A DNA stretch of 64,000 nt from JADFOI01 sp965218935 (GTDB taxonomy: Bacteria > Acidobacteriota > UBA6911 > RPQK01 > JADFOI01): contig CBDCMH010000001.1 in NCBI GenBank assembly GCA_965218935.1, positions 496,001-560,000 of the forward strand, read 5' to 3'. Both the position numbers and the translations under genes were made by a program. Shown one piece after another: positions 35,842-44,581 of this stretch (its first letter is position 1; each line of letters starts with the position of its first letter). Below the pieces are notes generated by a model. It was not told the DNA's origin, searched no databases, and saw only the letters and a list, made by a program, of their open reading frames with translations.

Positions 35842-35910
35842 GTTCGGTGCCAGACTCAAAAATTCTCCAGGAATCATAGGGCGTTAGCAAAGAATTCCGA
35901 GCGTGTCACC
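35842..35910. repeat. family C partial copy upstream of the ABC permease
   Basis: GTTCGGTGCCAGACTC and TTAGCAAAGAATTCCGAGCGTG followed by TCACC match the inner and right arms of the large palindrome at 14333-14541 (ATTCGGTACCAGACTCC and GCTAATTACGAGCGTGTCACC). It sits directly before the permease of the split operon, with the same outward orientation toward that gene. Confidence 0.65.
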
Positions 35911-35947
35911 ATTGACAGGGCAAGGTTTTCCGTGTATTCCGTTTGGG

Positions 35948-36739
35948 ATGAGCTTTCTTTTGCCTATGGGGACGCTATGGTGGCGGGAACTGGTGCGATT
36001 TTACAGGCAACGCAGCCGTGTGGTGGGTGCTTTGGGGACTCCTCTGGTTTTCTGGCTTCTCATTGGGTCGGGAATTGGTGCTTCTTTTCACCCTCCTTCA
36101 GCATCGGCCGGTATGAACTACCTGGAATACTTTTACCCGGGAACCATGGTTCTGATTATTTTCTTCACAGCCATTTTTTCCACTATCTCCGTCATTGAGG
36201 ATCGCAAAGAGGGGTTTCTGCTCTCTGTTTTGGTTGCTCCTGTCTCCCGCTCCGGATTGGCTCTGGGCAAAATTCTGGGTGGAGCCACACTGGCTTTTTT
36301 TCAAGGGTTTCTCTTTATTCTAGTGGCTCCCCTGGTGGGTATCGCTTTGAGCTGGGGGAAGGTCGTACTCCTGGCCGGAGTCCTGTTTCTTACCGCTTTT
36401 TCACTGACTGCTCTGGGCTTCGCCCTTGCCTGGAAGATGGATTCCACCCAAGGTTTTCACGCCATCATGAATCTCCTGCTTTTTCCCATGTGGTTGCTCT
36501 CCGGTGCCGTTTTTCCCCCCTCCGGAGCCTCCACCTGGGTAGGGTGGTTGATGAAAGTCAATCCGCTGACCTATGAGGTGGCAGTGGTGCGTTACCTGCT
36601 GGATCAACAGAGTTCCATGTTGGAGTTGGAGTTTCCTTCGTTGCCCCTCAGTGTTCTGGTGACGGTCCTGTTCAGCTTTGGGGCCTTTCTGGTTGCCTTT
36701 TTGGTCGTCCAGCAGCGCGGCGTGTCCACTCTGGAATGA
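35948..36739 (+). CDS. ABC-2 type permease, oxidase-assembly operon
   Basis: 263 residues from ATG 35948; the frame extends upstream to a GTG in the repeat but those codons are not native. Six predicted membrane helices with the ABC-2 motif FSTISVIEDRKEGFLLSVLVAPVSR and a conserved NPLTYEVAVVRYLL near the end. It has no ATPase neighbour here; the ABC-2 type ATPase after ctaB at 13355-14332 is the natural partner. Ends in a four-base overlap with the next gene (ATGA). Confidence 0.87.
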   Translation: MSFLLPMGTLWWRELVRFYRQRSRVVGALGTPLVFWLLIGSGIGASFHPPSASAGMNYLEYFYPGTMVLIIFFTAIFSTISVIEDRKEGFLLSVLVAPVSRSGLALGKILGGATLAFFQGFLFILVAPLVGIALSWGKVVLLAGVLFLTAFSLTALGFALAWKMDSTQGFHAIMNLLLFPMWLLSGAVFPPSGASTWVGWLMKVNPLTYEVAVVRYLLDQQSSMLELEFPSLPLSVLVTVLFSFGAFLVAFLVVQQRGVSTLE

Positions 36740-37149
36740 TTTCCATTTTAGACCTACCCACCCTCAATGCAACACTCAATGGGACGAGTGCTGTTTTGCT
36801 CACTCTCGGGTATTTCTTTATTCGGCGAAAGAAGGTGGATTTGCACAAGGCCTGTATGGCGAGTGCCTTTGTGACTTCAACCCTGTTCCTTGTTTCCTAT
36901 CTGATCTATCACTACCATGCCGGCTCAAAGTCCTTTTCGGGCGAGGGCTGGACTCGTCCCGTCTACTTCACCATTCTGATTTCCCACATCATACTGGCCA
37001 CGGTCACCTTGCCTCTGGCCATCGTCACACTGGTGCGTGCCTTGAGAGGACGCTTTGAAAAGCATCGCCGCATCGCTCGCTGGGCTCTTCCCCTGTGGCT
37101 CTATGTCTCGGTCACCGGGGTGGTGGTGTACCTGATGCTGTATTATTGA
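36736..37149 (+). CDS. DUF420 membrane protein, CtaM-like oxidase assembly factor
   Basis: 137 residues with four predicted helices. LNATLNGTSAVLLTLGYFFIRRKKVDLHKACM, LIYHYHAGSKSF, WTRPVYFTILISHIILA and KHRRIARWALPLWLYVSVTGVVVY are DUF420 motifs, with histidines in each block. DUF420 includes CtaM (YozB), needed for aa3-type oxidase function in Staphylococcus. Translationally coupled to the ABC permease, supporting one assembly pathway with CtaA and CtaB. Confidence 0.82.
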   Translation: MISILDLPTLNATLNGTSAVLLTLGYFFIRRKKVDLHKACMASAFVTSTLFLVSYLIYHYHAGSKSFSGEGWTRPVYFTILISHIILATVTLPLAIVTLVRALRGRFEKHRRIARWALPLWLYVSVTGVVVYLMLYY

Positions 37150-37207
37150 GAGACCCCCGCCACTGCTAGCTTTCAATAACTTAGAGTGGAGAGACGCGGC
37201 GGGACGC

Positions 37208-37243
37208 GGGAAATAACCGCACTTTCTGCACCCTATACGCACC
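37208..37243. repeat. family G 36 bp direct repeat, copy 1
   Basis: GGGAAATAACCGCACTTTCT and the next 16 bases recur identically at 41364-41399. A third degenerate relative (CCGCAACTTCCGCAACCTATACGC) is at about 37283. The 415-base gap 37150-37564 holds nothing else I can identify. Confidence 0.75.
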
Positions 37244-37564
37244 TAGGCTCAGAGTTGCACAGAGCGGAATAACACGGAAGAAAGCCGCAACTTCCGCAAC
37301 CTATACGCAACCTGCAACAGCAGGCCGGGAGAAGGTTATAAGAACAGTAATCCCTCAATCGATTTTCTCAAGATCCTTCTCTTCCGCCATGAAAAAGAAA
37401 TCCTCATCTTTGTCAACGCGGTAGTAACCTTATACGGTCCTGGCATTTCGCCTTGGAAAAAACCTTCCCGTATATGCGCGGGATCCTCCCGATAGGGGAT
37501 TGAGGGGCAAGCCCGTCAGCGGGTTCGAAATTAGGTCTCGCAAGGACCGCTACATTCAAGCAGG

Positions 37565-38314
37565 TCATCCGCTTACGTGATCGTTGCTAGCACGGACCAC
37601 CTCCCGTATGAACCTGTCCAGAATTGCCTGCGTTTCCGGAATGTGGGGCGTGGCTTCCTCGAACTCGTCCATGGTCTTGGATTCCGTGAGCGGCAGGTAC
37701 TCCGGATAGGACCGAATACGAGCCACCAGATCGTCCCGCCCGAGCTCTGGGTGGAACTGCGTGCAGTAGATCGGCTTCCCCTCGAAGCGGAACGCTTCGT
37801 TCGCCACCCGATCGCTCGAGGCCAGCAGTGTCGCGCCCTCGGGCAGCCGGATGACGATATCCTGATGGCCGATGTGTACCCGGAAGCGCTCGCCCAACGG
37901 CCCGAACACGGGATCCTGCCGGCCCTCGGGCGTCGGCTCGAGCCAGATCGTCCCCACCTCGGCCAGCGAGTGGTCCGTGACGACTTCGCCTCCCATCGCC
38001 CTAGCCATCGCCTGGAATCCCCAGCACGAGGCGAACGTCGGCTTGGACGCCTCGATGAGGCCTCGCATCGTCTCGAGCGCAGCCTCCAGCCACGGGCCGC
38101 CCTTCGCCACGGAGTAGTCCCCGCTACCTCCGAGGAGAACCACGTCGGCAGCGTCGAGGTCGTCCGCGGTGGGGACGCTGCCGATCAAGTCGAACACGCG
38201 GATCGACTCTCGCGGGCTATGGAGCGCCCGTGAGAAGCACTGAACCTCGTTCTCGCGCATGTTGTCGTCCGGATTCCGAACCTGCAACAGCAGGTAGCGG
38301 ATCGAGTGAGTCAC
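37565..38314 (-). CDS. Class I glutamine amidotransferase (GMP synthase-like)
   Basis: 249 residues. Nucleophile Cys97 in FASCWGFQAMA, and His188 and Glu190 in TQFHPEL complete the triad; VVLLGGSGDYSV forms the oxyanion side. Stand-alone members hydrolyse glutamine or gamma-glutamyl compounds, but no synthetase partner is adjacent. By eye its coding sequence is clearly richer in G and C than its neighbours (many CTCG, GCGC and CCGG codons), suggesting transfer. The 289-base gap upstream, to 38603, shows no feature. Confidence 0.8.
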   Translation of the reverse strand: MTHSIRYLLLQVRNPDDNMRENEVQCFSRALHSPRESIRVFDLIGSVPTADDLDAADVVLLGGSGDYSVAKGGPWLEAALETMRGLIEASKPTFASCWGFQAMARAMGGEVVTDHSLAEVGTIWLEPTPEGRQDPVFGPLGERFRVHIGHQDIVIRLPEGATLLASSDRVANEAFRFEGKPIYCTQFHPELGRDDLVARIRSYPEYLPLTESKTMDEFEEATPHIPETQAILDRFIREVVRASNDHVSG

Positions 38315-38603
38315 TCGGTTCCCTCAACCGAAACATAGAACACAAAGCACCGATTCATTTTCATGAGGTCTTCGGTGAATTCTATCACGAGGCTCCCCAC
38401 CAAACCGTTAAGCTACAGACCTCACCACCAAGCTGCTCTTCTGATTCGGATCGCAGTCCGGGCCAGCCTCACGATTTCTATTTCCAGTGCGTCGATTTGC
38501 TTGCGTCTGGCTTCTGGACTCAAGGAGGTCTTTTGAGCTGGCACGGGTCAGAAATGGGTTCGGGTTCGGTTACAGTCTGTAGACTTTTTAGGGTAGGTCT
38601 AGG

Positions 38604-41300
38604 TCAGTTCGTCGGCATCAGGCGTTTGAGTTCTTCAAACCAGTTGAGGACGACGTTGATTTGGCCTGCTGCCGTCTGTTCTTCCTTGATCATCAAGAAT
38701 TGCTGTCCGTCTGGGGAGATATCGTAGTACTGAAGAAATCCAGGATTTGTTGCGCTGACGGTATATGATCCCTCGAACAACTCCTCCGGCTTACCAACCC
38801 TTAGGGCAGGTTCTGTGTCAATACGAACCACCATCATCTTGTCCCTACTGCGATAATAAAGCTGAATGCCATCGGGCGACCAAACCGGCTCACCACCGCC
38901 TTCCTCGCCCGAGACCAACCATTTGACGTTAGGTTCAGGGTAAGGACTCACATATACATGAACCTGACCCTTCTCGCTCGAAACATAGGCAAGCCATTTG
39001 CCATCAGGGGAGAACACAGCGCAGCAGTTAGTATTTGGCGAAGTGATCAAACTTCGAGGCTCTTGGTCGCCTTCCATGGGAAGAATCCAAATGTCCCGCA
39101 TACCTCCTGTGCCATTCATATGAAAGGCAAACACACTCCCATCGGGTGACCAGGAATTAGGAGTTGCTGCTCTTGGGTTTGTTGTGATGAGGGGCTCAGC
39201 CGGACCACTGCCATCGGCTAACCGTCGGAACACGTGCCGTGTACCGTCCCGGTCTGAATCGAAGATGATCCACTTTCCGTCCGGAGTCCAGATCTGTGTA
39301 CCGTTTCGGTTCCCCTCGAACGTCAAACGACTCAACAGAGTTTGTTCTAAATCGTAGATCCACACGTTACGGCTTCCATCGTCTGCAAAAATGGAGACCG
39401 CCACTCGCTTTCCATCCGGTGAAATTCGAGGCATGGCATAGTTCCGTTTCTCTTGCGTTATGATCTGTTCCATTCCCGTTCGATCCACCCAAACCAGGTT
39501 GCCCTTTTGCCTTTCACCCCCAGGCACGTAAACAAGCGTTCCCTCGTCGGATAAGGCGTAGTCAACAGCGCCTGGAGTTCCCTGTCTGACCCCCTGAAGG
39601 ACAGGGACTCGATCACTCATCACTTCAAGCGTGGCAATATCAAACAGTACAGCTATCAGGTTTCCCGTTCTTCCCTGCTCGTAGATCAGATGTCCAGTGT
39701 TTATGTACTTAGCCTGCCTCCCATCTTCGATTAAGATCTTCTGTTCGCCCGTCTCCAGCAACAACACAGCTATTTGAGGGGAGCTTAGGGCCCCTCGGTT
39801 GATGGTGAAGAGCACCGCCTTTCCGCTGGCTAGGATCTGTGGAGTCCGGTAATTAATTTCTCCCTTATCGGAGTCTGGAGTGGCCAGAATCTCCCGTTCG
39901 CCTCCAGAGGCCGACACACGGTAGAGCTGTGAACCAAAGTCGGAGCCAGACGAGAAGACTATCGTGTCGTCGGAACCCCAACTTCCAGACATAGATGGGG
40001 AGGCCACACAAAGCACCATGGATGATCCCCCCGAGAGCGAAACCCTGTGGAGTCTCCCTTGCCTAAAGAAGGCTACAGACTTACCATCGGGCGAGAAAAA
40101 GGGACTCCCTAGAGGGGTGTCCTCCGTCCCAGAGATCGGCCTGTCCACCAAGTCATCCATTGAATGAAGATAGAGTTGTTGGGATCCTCTTTCGCTTGAA
40201 GCTCTGTAGAGAACTTGTCTTCCGTCCGCTGAGATTGCTAGGTCATTATCCTGAGCGTCTCCCAAAGGCGTTGTCAGTAAGGGGGTGATTGCGAGTTTTG
40301 TCAAAAGGGGCAGTACCCGTGGCGGCATCAGACTCCAGATTGCCAGACCTGTCACCACGGCTGTCAGAACGACTAAACCCACTACCATCGTCCACCGCTG
40401 TTGTGCAGGCTTGGTTGCGCTGGTTATTCCTTTTGGCGAGTCTGTTGCAGGTTCTTCGCGAGCCTTCTTGATCTGAATCCGTGCTTCTCCGATATGAAGC
40501 AGGCGGTCATCGGGATCCTTAGAGAGACACCGTTGTAGTAGCTCTTTGATTCTCCAAGGTGTGTTCTTGGGTAAAGTCTTCCAATTCGGCACACCTTCCA
40601 GCACCTTAGCCAGGGTGTCTGTGACTGTCTTTCCATCGAAGGTTCTTCTACCCGTCAACAGTTCATATAGAACACACCCAAAAGCAAAAATATCCGTTCT
40701 CTTGTCAACTTCTTCACCACGGGCCTGCTCCGGACTCATATATGCCGCCGTCCCCAGAATCACCCCAGCTCTCGTCATTTCCTCAGTCAGAGTTGGTGAC
40801 TGGGAAATATCAGCAGCAGGAATCTCGTCTTCAAACGCCTTAGCCAAACCAAAATCTAGGATCTTGACCTTGCCCTCTGGGGTGACCTTCACGTTGGCAG
40901 GTTTCAGGTCACGGTGGATGACGCCTTTCTCATGGGCGGCCTCTACGCCTTCAGCAATCTGGCGGCAAATTTCCAGGGCTTCTTTGACAGGGACTGGACC
41001 CTTGGCAACCTTCTCAGCCAGGGTTTCGCCTGGGACCAGTTCCATGCTGAGGAACCGAACACCATCCGCCTCTTCCAGGCCATAGATGGCAGCGATGTTG
41101 GGGTGGTTCAATGAGGCCAGGAGTTTGGCTTCCCGTTCAAAACGAGCCAGCCGCTGCGGATCCTTGGTGAACTGCTCTGGCAGCACCTTGATCGCCACGT
41201 CACGGCTCAGGTTGGTGTCCTCGGCACGGTACACCTCTCCCATACCACCCTGGCCGATCTTTTCGATGACTTTGAAATGGCTGATCGTTGTGCCGACCAT
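38604..41300 (-). CDS. Membrane Ser/Thr protein kinase with PD40/TolB-like propeller
   Basis: 898 residues. The kinase domain (about 8-270) has IGQGGMGEVY, Lys38 in VAIKVL, HRDLKPAN (Asp131), DFG (149-151) and MSPEQARGE. One membrane helix follows at about 303-326. The extracytoplasmic part (about 340-890) contains PD40 propeller repeats such as FFSPDGKSVAFF, RISPDGKRVAVS, IWTPDGKWIIFDSD and VFSPDGKWLAYVS. This architecture is abundant in Acidobacteriota. The propeller probably senses an external ligand. Substrates unknown. Confidence 0.92.
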   Translation of the reverse strand: MVGTTISHFKVIEKIGQGGMGEVYRAEDTNLSRDVAIKVLPEQFTKDPQRLARFEREAKLLASLNHPNIAAIYGLEEADGVRFLSMELVPGETLAEKVAKGPVPVKEALEICRQIAEGVEAAHEKGVIHRDLKPANVKVTPEGKVKILDFGLAKAFEDEIPAADISQSPTLTEEMTRAGVILGTAAYMSPEQARGEEVDKRTDIFAFGCVLYELLTGRRTFDGKTVTDTLAKVLEGVPNWKTLPKNTPWRIKELLQRCLSKDPDDRLLHIGEARIQIKKAREEPATDSPKGITSATKPAQQRWTMVVGLVVLTAVVTGLAIWSLMPPRVLPLLTKLAITPLLTTPLGDAQDNDLAISADGRQVLYRASSERGSQQLYLHSMDDLVDRPISGTEDTPLGSPFFSPDGKSVAFFRQGRLHRVSLSGGSSMVLCVASPSMSGSWGSDDTIVFSSGSDFGSQLYRVSASGGEREILATPDSDKGEINYRTPQILASGKAVLFTINRGALSSPQIAVLLLETGEQKILIEDGRQAKYINTGHLIYEQGRTGNLIAVLFDIATLEVMSDRVPVLQGVRQGTPGAVDYALSDEGTLVYVPGGERQKGNLVWVDRTGMEQIITQEKRNYAMPRISPDGKRVAVSIFADDGSRNVWIYDLEQTLLSRLTFEGNRNGTQIWTPDGKWIIFDSDRDGTRHVFRRLADGSGPAEPLITTNPRAATPNSWSPDGSVFAFHMNGTGGMRDIWILPMEGDQEPRSLITSPNTNCCAVFSPDGKWLAYVSSEKGQVHVYVSPYPEPNVKWLVSGEEGGGEPVWSPDGIQLYYRSRDKMMVVRIDTEPALRVGKPEELFEGSYTVSATNPGFLQYYDISPDGQQFLMIKEEQTAAGQINVVLNWFEELKRLMPTN

Positions 41301-41363
41301 TGAACCCCCACTCAGTGCAATGCAGTTGGCCCAATGTTACGACATGAGAGGGTTAATGGCAAA

Positions 41364-41399
41364 GGGAAATAACCGCACTTTCTGCACCCTATACGCACC
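41364..41399. repeat. family G 36 bp direct repeat, copy 2
   Basis: Identical over 36 bases to 37208-37243 and about 4.1 kb away; the two copies flank the amidotransferase and kinase genes in direct orientation. In the 439-base gap 41301-41739 the only other feature is the tandem duplication. Confidence 0.75.
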
Positions 41400-41580
41400 C
41401 TGGGCCTTTTGGGCTGGACCTTGGTGTTTTTGCTGTTCGGCTAACTATCTGGAATTACAGTAGTTTATATGGATTTAGTGAAGGAAATAGCGTACTTGTT
41501 CCTCTGATGCTGTATCAGTGGTAATGAGAATCCGGAATGAGCTCGCCTGGTGGAGGCGAGTGGTGGGGGCGAGTGGTGGG

Positions 41581-41851
41581 GGTGGCTGGTTTTCGGGGTC
41601 AGGCGACCTCGATTTCCCGTTGTTCGCGTTCAAACTGCTTGAGCTCCCTGTCGGAGAGCTTGGGCCGGGACTTCGTCTTGTAGTAGTGAGGGTGCTGGGC
41701 CTTTACCGCACTCCTCTGGTTGGTGGCTGGTTTTCGGGGTCAGGCGACCTCGATTTCCCGTTGTTCGCGTTCAAACTGCTTGAGCTCCCTGTTGGAGAGC
41801 TTGGGCCGGGACTTCGTCTTGTAGTAGTGAGGGTGCTGGGCCTTTACCGCA
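41581..41851. repeat. Tandem 130 bp duplication of the zinc-finger gene 3' end
   Basis: 41581-41710 and 41722-41851 are the same 130 bases with a single difference (CTGTCGG against CTGTTGG) and an 11-base spacer, period 141. The right-hand copy is the 3' third of the zinc-finger gene and its immediate downstream sequence, so the left-hand copy is a detached second C-terminal tail. Confidence 0.92.
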
Positions 41852-41976
41852 TTGTAGACCTCGTCCCAGCACTCAGGACAATGGTCAAGATGGGAAAAAA
41901 AGACTAATTTATCATCCAGGTCCAACTTATCGGACAAATAGTGAGCGATCAGTTCTCGGGGGCATTTTTTCATCAT
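41740..41976 (-). CDS. Small zinc-finger (anti-sigma ZAS-like) protein
   Basis: 78 residues. HLDHCPECW gives His29, His32, Cys33 and Cys36, the HxxxCxxC pattern of anti-sigma factor zinc fingers. The C-terminal half is basic and helical (RELKQFEREQREIEVA). No sigma factor is adjacent and there is no membrane segment, so its partner is unknown. Its last codons are duplicated in tandem downstream. GGAGAG precedes the ATG. Confidence 0.7.
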   Translation of the reverse strand: MMKKCPRELIAHYLSDKLDLDDKLVFFSHLDHCPECWDEVYNAVKAQHPHYYKTKSRPKLSNRELKQFEREQREIEVA

Positions 41977-42079
41977 TTTCTACTCTCCTCCAATCAATTG
42001 CACTGTTTAAAGAAGGTTCTTGTGGCAAAAAGTTTCAAAGATTTTTAATTTGATGGGTCGAGTGCTATCTTATCCGCCT

Positions 42080-42643
42080 ATGATTTCAGCCACTCAAATC
42101 CGCAAGGGAATGATCCTGATCCACAAAGATCAGCCTCACCGCGTTCTGGACTTTCACCATCGAAATCCGGGCAAAGGACCGGCCTTTGTGCGGGTTCTCA
42201 TGAGAAATCTCCGCACCGGAGCTTCCTATGAACACCGGTTCAGCTCGAGCGAGAGCGTAGAACGTGCGGTTCTGGAACAGCAGGAAATGGAGTTTCTCTA
42301 TAAGGAAAGCCCTCTCTACCACTTTATGAACACTGAGAACTTCGAACAGTTTCCCATCGGGGGAGAGCTTTTGGGAGAGTTCAAGGACTATCTACAGGAG
42401 GGGTCCAAGGTTCAGGTTGAGTTCTTTGAAGGGCAGCCCATTGCCGTGGAGATGCCGTCCTTCGTAGAGTTGAAGGTGGTGGAGACCGAACCCGAGCTCA
42501 AGGGAGCTACTGCCAGCAATTCCCCAAAACCTGCCACTCTGGAGACTGGAGCAGTCATTCAGGTTCCTGCCTTTATTCGTCCGGGCGAGATCGTGCGGGT
42601 GGATCCCAGCGAGGGCCGTTACCTGGAACGGGCGAAAGGCTGA
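42080..42643 (+). CDS. efp: Elongation factor P
   Basis: 187 residues from ATG 42080 (MISATQIRKGMIL); upstream in-frame codons have no support. The tip loop HRNPGKGPAFVRVLMRNLRTG carries Lys32 at the position modified in many bacteria, and the C-terminal OB domain ends IRPGEIVRVDPSEGRYLERA. It relieves ribosome stalling at proline runs. No lysine-modifying enzyme (EpmA/EpmB) is in the window. Confidence 0.93.
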   Translation: MISATQIRKGMILIHKDQPHRVLDFHHRNPGKGPAFVRVLMRNLRTGASYEHRFSSSESVERAVLEQQEMEFLYKESPLYHFMNTENFEQFPIGGELLGEFKDYLQEGSKVQVEFFEGQPIAVEMPSFVELKVVETEPELKGATASNSPKPATLETGAVIQVPAFIRPGEIVRVDPSEGRYLERAKG

Positions 42644-42667
42644 CAACTTACAGCTGACAAAGAGCGC

Positions 42668-44350
42668 TCACATATTCTTGTAATCGGGTCCGCCTCCACC
42701 CTCGGGTGGAGTCCAGACGATGATCTGATAGGGGTCCATAATGTCGCAGGTCTTGCAGTGAACGCAGTTGCTGAAATTAAGCTGTAGGCGGGGTTGGTTG
42801 CCCTGCTCCACCATTTCGTAAACGTTGGCCGGGCAAAAGTGCTGACAAGGATTCCCGTACTCGTTGACGCACCGGTTGTTGCAGATGTCGAAATCCAGGA
42901 TCTTCAGGTGGCACGGCTGGTCTTCCTCGTGGGCCGTGTTCGAGTAATAAACATCGGTCAGCTTGTCAAAGGTGAGTCGGCCATCAAAGGCCATCTTCTC
43001 CGGCGTCCCATCCGTTTCTCGAAAATGGTCCTTGAGTGGTTTCATTCGAGTATGACCCGGCAACGTGGGAAACGGATCCTTGATTCCCCGGCCGTTGGTC
43101 AGAAATTGCAAACCCGCATGGACCATTCCTGACCAGAAGCCTCTCTGGAAAGCCTGTCGAAAATTGCGGACTCCCCAAAGTTCCTTCTTGGCCCAGCTTT
43201 TCTCAAAACGGTCTGCGTAACCTTTCAGCATGGCTTGAGAGTAATTTTCCTGAAGAAGAACTTCGAAGAGGGTCTCTGCCGCCAGCATTCCTGATTTGAC
43301 GGCCAGATGGATCCCTTTCAGGCGCTGCGCATTCAGGAATCCGCCCGAGTCACCCACGATGAGCAGGCCGTCGGCATAAACTCGCGGCATCGAGTAATAT
43401 CCTCCTTCAGGGATGGCTTTGGCACCGTAAGAAAGGACCTCTCCTCCTTCCAGCATTTCCCGGACGAAGGGATGGGTTTTGAATTGTTGGAAGATCTGAT
43501 GCCCATCCAGGCGGGGATTCTCGTAGTCGAGGCCGACGACGAAACCCAGGTCGATGAGATTGTCTTTCATGGTGTAGATGAACCCGCCGCCGAATTCCTG
43601 AGTGCCGAGCGGAAACCCGAGGGTGTGGTAGACCATCCCGGGTTGGACCTCCCGAGCGGCCCGCCAAATTTCCTTGACGCCAATAGCGTAGATCTGAGGA
43701 TGTCTTCCCTCGCTGAGACCGAAGCGGCGTTCAGCCTGAAGAGTCAGTGTTCCTCGCGGACCCTCACCCAGCACGGTCAGCTTGGCCAGCACATCCATTC
43801 CCGGCTCGACATTCGGTTTGGGATTCCCATCTTTGTCGATCCCCTTGTCGCCCATCCGTACTCCCACCACCGAATCACCTTCATAGAGCAGCTCGACGGC
43901 AGGGAATTGGGGGTACACGTCGATGCCGTTCTTTTCGCACAACCCGGCCAGCCATTTCACAACTTTGCCCAGCGAAGCCACATAGTAACCATGGTTCCTC
44001 AAGGGAGGCGGAGTGATGGGCGAGCGGAAGCTTTTGTTTTTGCTGAGGATGTACAGGGCGTCATCATCTACAGGCGCGTCATAAGGGGGCTCCTCGCCAT
44101 CGAATCCTTCGAGCAGTTCATCAAAGGCACGAGGATCGATCACGGCTCCGCTCAAAGCGTGAGAACCAATCTCCCTGCCCTTTTCGATAACCAGAAGGGT
44201 CGGATCACTCAACTTGTCGCCCGACTTTGCTCCTGATTCAACGGCCTCATTGTGTTCCCGAATCAACCGAGACAAATGCAGAGCACTGGCCAAACTGGCA
44301 GGACCGGCGCCCACGAAAAGAACGTCCACTTCGAGCGTTTCACGCTGCAT
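42668..44350 (-). CDS. Electron transfer flavoprotein-ubiquinone oxidoreductase
   Basis: 560 residues from ATG 44350 (MQRETLEVDVLFVGAGPAS); the longer frame runs into a family A repeat. FAD-binding GAGPASLASALHLSRL, PLTxP-like quinone region and KGIHLAVKSGMLAAETLFEVL, and a C-terminal 4Fe-4S cluster in CVNEYGNPCQHFCPANVYE and NCVHCKTCDIMDP. It moves electrons from reduced ETF to quinone, matching the acyl-CoA oxidation genes at 8.6-11 kb. The gene ends 24 bases after convergent efp. Confidence 0.93.
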   Translation of the reverse strand: MQRETLEVDVLFVGAGPASLASALHLSRLIREHNEAVESGAKSGDKLSDPTLLVIEKGREIGSHALSGAVIDPRAFDELLEGFDGEEPPYDAPVDDDALYILSKNKSFRSPITPPPLRNHGYYVASLGKVVKWLAGLCEKNGIDVYPQFPAVELLYEGDSVVGVRMGDKGIDKDGNPKPNVEPGMDVLAKLTVLGEGPRGTLTLQAERRFGLSEGRHPQIYAIGVKEIWRAAREVQPGMVYHTLGFPLGTQEFGGGFIYTMKDNLIDLGFVVGLDYENPRLDGHQIFQQFKTHPFVREMLEGGEVLSYGAKAIPEGGYYSMPRVYADGLLIVGDSGGFLNAQRLKGIHLAVKSGMLAAETLFEVLLQENYSQAMLKGYADRFEKSWAKKELWGVRNFRQAFQRGFWSGMVHAGLQFLTNGRGIKDPFPTLPGHTRMKPLKDHFRETDGTPEKMAFDGRLTFDKLTDVYYSNTAHEEDQPCHLKILDFDICNNRCVNEYGNPCQHFCPANVYEMVEQGNQPRLQLNFSNCVHCKTCDIMDPYQIIVWTPPEGGGGPDYKNM

Positions 44351-44361
44351 CGGTTGTATGG

Positions 44362-44564
44362 TAGCCCTTATTATGGATAACTTCTCTACTGCATCGCCGA
44401 AATCACTCATCCTGACTGTGTTGCGCGACCCGCAAGCGGGTGCCCCCGGCCTCCTCAGCGTACCATACAGTACGCTTGCGGGGGCCTCGGTCGCGCGTGG
44501 CGCAACGCACTCAGGCCGGCGCTTTCGGCGCTTCGTGACGAGAACCTATCCACAATAAGGGCTA
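44362..44564. mobile_element. family A MITE-like element, copy 3 (complete)
   Basis: 203 bp, 25 bp inverted ends: TAGCCCTTATTATGGATA and, at the right, TATCCACAATAAGGGCTA, four or so mismatches. Counting the TA as a target duplication gives GCCCTTATT…AATAAGGGC flanked by TA, as in IS630/Tc1-type elements. The interior holds GTTGCGCGACCCGCAAGCGG and a TACAGTACG palindrome. No coding capacity. It lies 11 bases before the ETF-QO start. Confidence 0.85.
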
Positions 44565-44581
44565 GCACAAGGGTCAGGCGG

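Noticed and set aside
37150..37564. tRNA-like or attachment site in the gap (GGGTTCGAAATTAGG)
   Set aside because: No cloverleaf can be drawn around the TTCGAAA, and no integrase or phage gene is nearby.
42035..42065. Solo family B end (GGGTCGAGTGCT) before efp
   Set aside because: Only partial match to GGGACGAGACACT; too short to separate from chance. The same holds for GGGACGAGTGCT at 36781 in DUF420 coding sequence.
43307..44236. 309-residue plus-strand frame opposite ETF-QO, and 294 residues opposite the IS transposase
   Set aside because: Shadows of strong coding genes on the other strand with no recognisable motifs.
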